From NCBI GenBank assembly GCA_902475005.1, contig CABRXV010000079.1:1-9157 (forward strand): 9,157 nt of DNA, read 5' to 3'. Both the position numbers and the translations under genes were made by a program. The notes beneath the pieces are model-generated. The model worked only from the letters and a program-made list of their open reading frames with translations, did not search any database and had not been told where the DNA came from. Position 1 is the stretch's first letter, and each line of letters starts with the position of its first letter. Positions 5,953 through 9,157 of this stretch are shown piece after piece. The stretch is from CABRXV01 sp900754955 (GTDB taxonomy: Bacteria; Actinomycetota; Coriobacteriia; Coriobacteriales; Eggerthellaceae).

Positions 5953-5995
5953 AGGAGCGCCTCCCCGCAGCGGTCGGGGAGGCGCTCCTCGTTTT
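5953..5995. terminator. Bidirectional intrinsic terminator between ddh and ldh
   Basis: A perfect 15-bp stem, AGGAGCGCCTCCCCG (5953-5967) with CGGGGAGGCGCTCCT (5975-5989), and a 7-base loop. On the plus strand it is followed by CGTTTTCG. On the minus strand the A run just before the stem becomes a T run. It can therefore end transcription of ddh from the left and of ldh from the right, which fits the convergent arrangement. Confidence 0.9.
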
Positions 5996-6042
5996 CGGGA
6001 CGCTCGGGGCGATGCGCTCGCGCGGCGCCCCGTCTGCTCTGC

Positions 6043-7014
6043 CTATTCGGCGTTCTCGATGCTCAAATCGAGGTTGGCGATCACGTCCTTGAGCGTGTCG
6101 GCCGATTCCTTGAGCTCGGTCTGCTCGCGGTAGTTGAGCGACGGAGGCATGCGCACCTCGATGCCGTCCTTGCCGACGATGCACGGGGTGGACAGCGCCA
6201 CGTCGGAGATGCCGTACTCGCCCTGCATGTAGTTCGACACCGACAGCACCGACTTCTCGTCTCGCACGATGGCGCTGCAGATGCGTTTGACCGCCATGGC
6301 GATGCCGTAGTACGTCGCGCGCTTCTTCTTGATGATCTCGTAGGCGGAGTTGCGCACGAGGTCGCTTGTCTCGCGGCGCCACTCCTCGTAGGAGCCGTCG
6401 GTGCGCATGTTATAGAAGTCCTCGAGCGGAATGCCCGCCACATGTGCGCTCGACCAGGCGATGAGCTCGCTGTCGCCGTGTTCGCCGAGGATGCGCGCGT
6501 GCACGTTGCGCGGATCGACGCCGAGGCTCTCGCCGATGATGTGCTTGAGGCGGCCCGTGTCGAGCACGGTACCCGATCCGATCACGCGGTGCTCGGGCAG
6601 ACCCGAGAGCTTCACCGTCACGTAGGTGAGGATGTCGACGGGGTTCGACACCACGAGCAGGATGCCGCCGCAGTCGCGTGCGCGGATTTCGCCGAGGATG
6701 CCCTTGAACACTTCGACGTTCTTGTTCACGAGGTCGATGCGCGTCTCGCCCGGCTTCTGGCCGATGCCCGCCGTGATAACGATCACGCCCGCATCGGCGA
6801 TGTCGTCGTAGGTGCCGGCGTAGATTTCGACGGGGTTGGCGAACGCGGTGCCGTGCGAGATGTCGAGCGCCTCGCCCTCGGCGCGGTTGGTGTCGACGTC
6901 GATGAGCACCATCTCGGAGAACAGCCCCGACTCCATGAGGGCGAAGGCCGAGGCGGATCCGACGAACCCGCATCCGATGATGGCTACCTTGCGGTTGTTG
7001 ACTTCTGTGCTCAT
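6043..7014 (-). CDS. ldh: NAD-dependent L-lactate dehydrogenase
   Basis: A 323-residue enzyme that interconverts pyruvate and L-lactate with NADH/NAD+ in the cytoplasm. The dinucleotide motif GCGFVG is at 14-19 and the acidic residue after strand 2 in LIDVDTN. The active-site loop GIGQKPGETR (83-92) carries Gln86, the position that favours lactate over malate (Arg in malate dehydrogenases), and catalytic Arg92. DTGRLK (152-157) carries the Asp and substrate-binding Arg155, and GEHGDSE (177-183) the catalytic His179. The ATG is preceded by AAGGAAAGAG ending six bases upstream. It is convergent with ddh and co-directional with the RNA methyltransferase gene, 180 bp downstream of it. A TATACT box in the gap suggests its own promoter. 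I see no obvious redox-regulator operator. Confidence 0.95.
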   Translation of the reverse strand: MSTEVNNRKVAIIGCGFVGSASAFALMESGLFSEMVLIDVDTNRAEGEALDISHGTAFANPVEIYAGTYDDIADAGVIVITAGIGQKPGETRIDLVNKNVEVFKGILGEIRARDCGGILLVVSNPVDILTYVTVKLSGLPEHRVIGSGTVLDTGRLKHIIGESLGVDPRNVHARILGEHGDSELIAWSSAHVAGIPLEDFYNMRTDGSYEEWRRETSDLVRNSAYEIIKKKRATYYGIAMAVKRICSAIVRDEKSVLSVSNYMQGEYGISDVALSTPCIVGKDGIEVRMPPSLNYREQTELKESADTLKDVIANLDLSIENAE

Positions 7015-7141
7015 GTGGCTCTCTTTCCTTCGAGCTGCGAATGCGATGCCTGCTCGCCTCGGCGCGGGGTTGCGGGACGGGCGGCGCCTTTGCGCACGCG
7101 AACGGCCGCTGCGACGCGGTGAGCGGTTGTGCTTGGGGAGT

Positions 7142-7147
7142 AGTATA
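7142..7147 (-). promoter_or_regulatory. Candidate -10 box for ldh
   Basis: TATACT on the minus strand, 128 bases upstream of the ldh ATG and just beyond the stop of the RNA methyltransferase gene. It is the only AT-rich hexamer in this 180-bp gap. The -35 region is GC-rich and does not match consensus. If used, ldh would have a leader of about 120 bases. Confidence 0.4.
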
Positions 7148-7194
7148 GCGGTTGCGTCCGCTGCGTGCGGGAGGGATTCCGCGCGCCGTGCGGC

Positions 7195-8358
7195 CTATGC
7201 GCGGTGGTTCACGCGCAGCTCCCAGAACGCCACGGCGCTCGCCGCCGCCACGTTGAGCGAGTCGACGCCGTGGTCCATCGGGATGCGCACGGTGAAGTCG
7301 CAGGCGGCGATGGTGCGCGGCGCGAGGCCGTCGCCCTCGGTTCCCAGCACGAGGGCGAGCTTCTCGCACGATTTGAGGCGCGCATCCTGCAGGGGGATCG
7401 AGTTGTCGGAGAGGGCGAGGGCGGCCACTTTGAATCCCCTGGCGTGCAGCAGGGCGATGCCCGCGTCGGGCCAGACGGCGGGCGCGGGGGCGGGGGAGTC
7501 GCCGGTTGCGGTTGCGGAATCGGGCGCGGGGGCGGCTGCGAGCGCCAGCTCGGGTTCGGGCGTGCTGCCGAGCGCGTGGTTGTTGCTGGTGGTGGCTGCG
7601 GTTGCGGCTGCGTCGCCGGCTGCGAGCGTGCGCTCCTCGATGCGCGTCCACGGCACTTGGAACACCGTTCCCATCGACACGCGCGCCGCACGGCGGTAGT
7701 ACGGGTCGTGGCAGGCGGGCGTGACGAGCACGGCGTCGATGCCGAGTGCGGCGGCCGAGCGGAAGATGGCGCCGATGTTGGTGTAGTTCGTCACGTCCTC
7801 GAGCACGGCCACGCGCCGTGCGCCGCGCAGCAGATCGCGCACCGCAGGTAGCGGCGGCCTGCGGAAGGCGGCGAGCGGTCCGCGTGTGGTGCGGTAGCCG
7901 GTGAGCCGCTGCATGAGGTCGTGGGATGCCGTGAATACGGGCAGCGTAGGGTCGTCGTCGAGCAGGCGGTCGATGAGCGCACGCGAGGCGTTGAGCCAGC
8001 AGTCTTCAACAAAGAGCGCGAAGGGTTCGACGCCCGCCGCGAGAGCGCGCTCGATCACGTTCTTCGATTCCGCGATGAACAGGCCGTCGGCGAGACGGTT
8101 GGGATCGGGTGCGCCGGTGGCGGCGAAGTCGGCTTCGCCTGCGGGTGTCGGGCCGCTCGCGCTGGCGGAGGCGGGTGTACCAGTGGGCGAAGGGTCGTGC
8201 GGGTCGGCGAGCGTGGGATTGCCAGGCGACGCCTGCGCGGCATCGATGGCGCGCGCGAGGCCGACGAGCTGCTTGGGGTCGCGCAGCTCGGCGTCGGTCA
8301 TGCGGGAGAACACCGCGAGACGCGGGTCTGCAAGGTCGGTGAGGGTGATGAGGGGCAT
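7195..8358 (-). CDS. TrmH/SpoU-family RNA 2'-O-methyltransferase with two low-complexity inserts
   Basis: ATG 8358 is chosen because GAGGA lies five bases upstream and MPLITLTDLADPRL is the usual family start; the open frame continues upstream without protein-like sequence. It gives 387 residues, longer than the usual 260-280. The SPOUT methyltransferase core has motif 1 NIGAIFRSAAALGI (from residue 194, Asn and Arg200), motif 2 LVLGTEGDGL (about 336-345) and motif 3 DSLNVAAASAVAFWEL (366-381), which build the trefoil knot and bind S-adenosylmethionine. The N-terminal part (GLFIAESKNVIERALAAG) is the substrate-RNA recognition domain. The extra length comes from an insert at about 27-91 and one at about 244-298, both rich in Ala, Pro, Thr and Ser. 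The target (rRNA or tRNA) cannot be told from sequence. Confidence 0.9.
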   Translation of the reverse strand: MPLITLTDLADPRLAVFSRMTDAELRDPKQLVGLARAIDAAQASPGNPTLADPHDPSPTGTPASASASGPTPAGEADFAATGAPDPNRLADGLFIAESKNVIERALAAGVEPFALFVEDCWLNASRALIDRLLDDDPTLPVFTASHDLMQRLTGYRTTRGPLAAFRRPPLPAVRDLLRGARRVAVLEDVTNYTNIGAIFRSAAALGIDAVLVTPACHDPYYRRAARVSMGTVFQVPWTRIEERTLAAGDAAATAATTSNNHALGSTPEPELALAAAPAPDSATATGDSPAPAPAVWPDAGIALLHARGFKVAALALSDNSIPLQDARLKSCEKLALVLGTEGDGLAPRTIAACDFTVRIPMDHGVDSLNVAAASAVAFWELRVNHRA

Positions 8359-8367
8359 GGCGTTCCT

Positions 8368-8388
8368 CGGTTTCGGTTTCGGTTTCGG
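8368..8388. repeat. Hexamer tandem repeat (TTTCGG) next to the methyltransferase ribosome binding site
   Basis: CGG followed by three perfect TTTCGG units on the plus strand. On the minus strand it reads CCGAAA repeats that directly abut the GAGGA ribosome binding site of the RNA methyltransferase gene. It lies outside both divergent coding regions, so a change in copy number would alter leader length, not a reading frame. Confidence 0.65.
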
Positions 8389-8400
8389 CGGGATTGTCTC

Positions 8401-8430
8401 TTGGCAGGCGGGTTTCTTCTCTGATAGGGT
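8401..8430 (+). promoter_or_regulatory. Candidate promoter of the anion permease gene
   Basis: TTGGCA (8401-8406) lies 18 bp before TAGGGT (8425-8430). The latter carries an extended -10 signature (TGA just before it). The GTG start is 43 bp downstream. A weak to moderate match, supported mainly by position in the divergent gap. Confidence 0.4.
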
Positions 8431-8473
8431 AGCACGAGCTTTCGGTTCGTGTTTTGAGGGAAGGGGCGCAGGC

Positions 8474-9157
8474 GTGGCGAGGGCGCGGTACCTGCTCGAT
8501 GCGGCGGTGGAGCTGCTCGGCGCGTTGTGGCGCTTCGTGCGCCGCCGTGCGGTGCTCTGCGTGTCGGCGGCGGCCGCGGCGGTGAGCATGGTGCTCGTGC
8601 CGCCTGACGCCGCGTACGCGGGTTACCTCGACGTGCGCACGATCATCTGCCTGTTCTGCATCCTGGCCGCGGCGGGCGCCCTGCGCAACATGGGGGCGTT
8701 CGAGCGTGCGGCGCGCGCAATGGTCGCGCGCTTCTCTACGCCGCGCTCGGCGGTGCTCGCGCTCGTGGGAGCCACGATGGTCCTGTCGATGTTCGCCACG
8801 AACGACATGGCGCTCATCATGATGCTGCCCCTTGCGGCGGCCGCGCTCATTCGCGCGGGGTGGGTGAGTCTCATCCCATTCACGTTTGTGATGCTCGGGC
8901 TCACCGCCAACCTCGGCGGCATGATCATGCCGTTCGGCAATCCGCAGAACCTCTACCTGTACTCATATTATGTGCTCGACGTTGCGGGCTTCCTGCGGGC
9001 GCTCGCAGTGCCGTTTGCGGTGTCGATGCTGCTGGTGGTGGGGTGCTGCGCGGTGCGCCTGCGCACGCGCGCAGTGGCGACTGGCGCGCTCGGGGCGCGG
9101 CAGACGGGCGATGCGCGCGGAGCTGACGACGCCGCTGGGGCTGATGGCGGCGTTGCT
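8474..9157 (+). CDS. SLC13/ArsB-like anion permease, N-terminal part, truncated by the window end
   Basis: The frame is open from GTG 8474 to the right edge (228 residues, no stop). AAGGGG lies seven bases before the GTG; other in-frame starts further in are possible. It is a polytopic membrane protein of the ion-transporter (SLC13/CitMHS/ArsB/NhaD) superfamily. The diagnostic blocks are FATNDMALIMMLPL (107-120) and NLGGMIMPFGNPQNLYLY (146-163), the Asn/Pro-containing re-entrant regions that form the ion site. Hydrophobic segments lie at about 26-42, 54-71, 94-105, 111-126, 131-150 and 174-193. A divalent or organic anion substrate is likely, but not predictable. Residues after about 198 are hydrophilic and low in complexity (GARQTGDARGADDAAGADGG); the +1 frame looks more protein-like over 9111-9157, so a frameshift or loop insert is open. 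Confidence 0.8.
   Translation, partial: MARARYLLDAAVELLGALWRFVRRRAVLCVSAAAAAVSMVLVPPDAAYAGYLDVRTIICLFCILAAAGALRNMGAFERAARAMVARFSTPRSAVLALVGATMVLSMFATNDMALIMMLPLAAAALIRAGWVSLIPFTFVMLGLTANLGGMIMPFGNPQNLYLYSYYVLDVAGFLRALAVPFAVSMLLVVGCCAVRLRTRAVATGALGARQTGDARGADDAAGADGGVA

Noticed and set aside
6410..7651. Second long minus-strand frame overlapping ldh and the methyltransferase gene
   Set aside because: Arg/Pro/His-rich translation that crosses two real genes in another frame. Not protein-like.

Overview
This window is a high-GC chromosomal segment with strongly GC-biased third codon positions. The gene content is a VanR/VanS-like two-component system, meso-diaminopimelate dehydrogenase, NAD-dependent L-lactate dehydrogenase and a SLC13/ArsB-type anion permease. 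Together with the protein style (low-complexity Ala/Pro/Ser/Thr inserts, a small Cys-rich protein beginning MCFRPADASG), this suggests a Coriobacteriia, probably Eggerthellaceae, genome. The placement is an inference from gene style, not from a marker gene. I see no rRNA, tRNA, CRISPR array, transposase, integrase or prophage gene. The segment looks like ordinary core and near-core chromosome with some unusual local sequence structure.

Layout. Bases 1-123 hold nothing I can name. 124-948 (-) is a membrane-anchored C39-like cysteine peptidase. A 345-bp divergent intergenic region follows, with a long hairpin in the predicted 5' leader of the peptidase and an AT-richer stretch with helically phased direct repeats. 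1294-2064 (+) is an OmpR/PhoB-family response regulator, followed after 43 bp by a VanS-like sensor histidine kinase (2108-3655). The 327 bp behind the kinase contain three 40-bp tandem repeats and a perfect 14-bp palindrome. 3983-4228 (+) is a small zinc-ribbon-like protein with an AAPGAP-repeat tail and its own intrinsic terminator. After a 260-bp gap with a TATAAT box come a YbjQ-family protein (4587-4901) and meso-DAP dehydrogenase (4936-5925), probably one transcript. A 15-bp-stem hairpin with A and T tracts on its two sides separates ddh from the convergent L-lactate dehydrogenase (6043-7014, -). 7195-8358 (-) is a TrmH/SpoU-family RNA methyltransferase. Divergent from it is an anion permease that runs off the right edge (8474-9157, +).

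How the genes work together. The regulator and kinase form a signalling pair. The divergent peptidase is a candidate target, because the two share one intergenic region, but no effector operon (for example vanHAX) is present, so antibiotic resistance should not be inferred. Ddh supplies meso-DAP for lysine and peptidoglycan. LDH handles pyruvate/lactate redox. The RNA methyltransferase and permease are probably independent functions.

The most interesting theme is that several unrelated proteins carry low-complexity Ala/Pro/Gly/Ser/Thr/Asn-rich stretches: about 115 residues inside the ATP-binding domain of the kinase, two inserts in the RNA methyltransferase, the repeat tail of the zinc-ribbon protein, and possibly the cytoplasmic loop of the permease. 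This looks like a lineage habit of expanding surface loops. I did not find convincing evidence for a new multi-gene defence or mobile system here.
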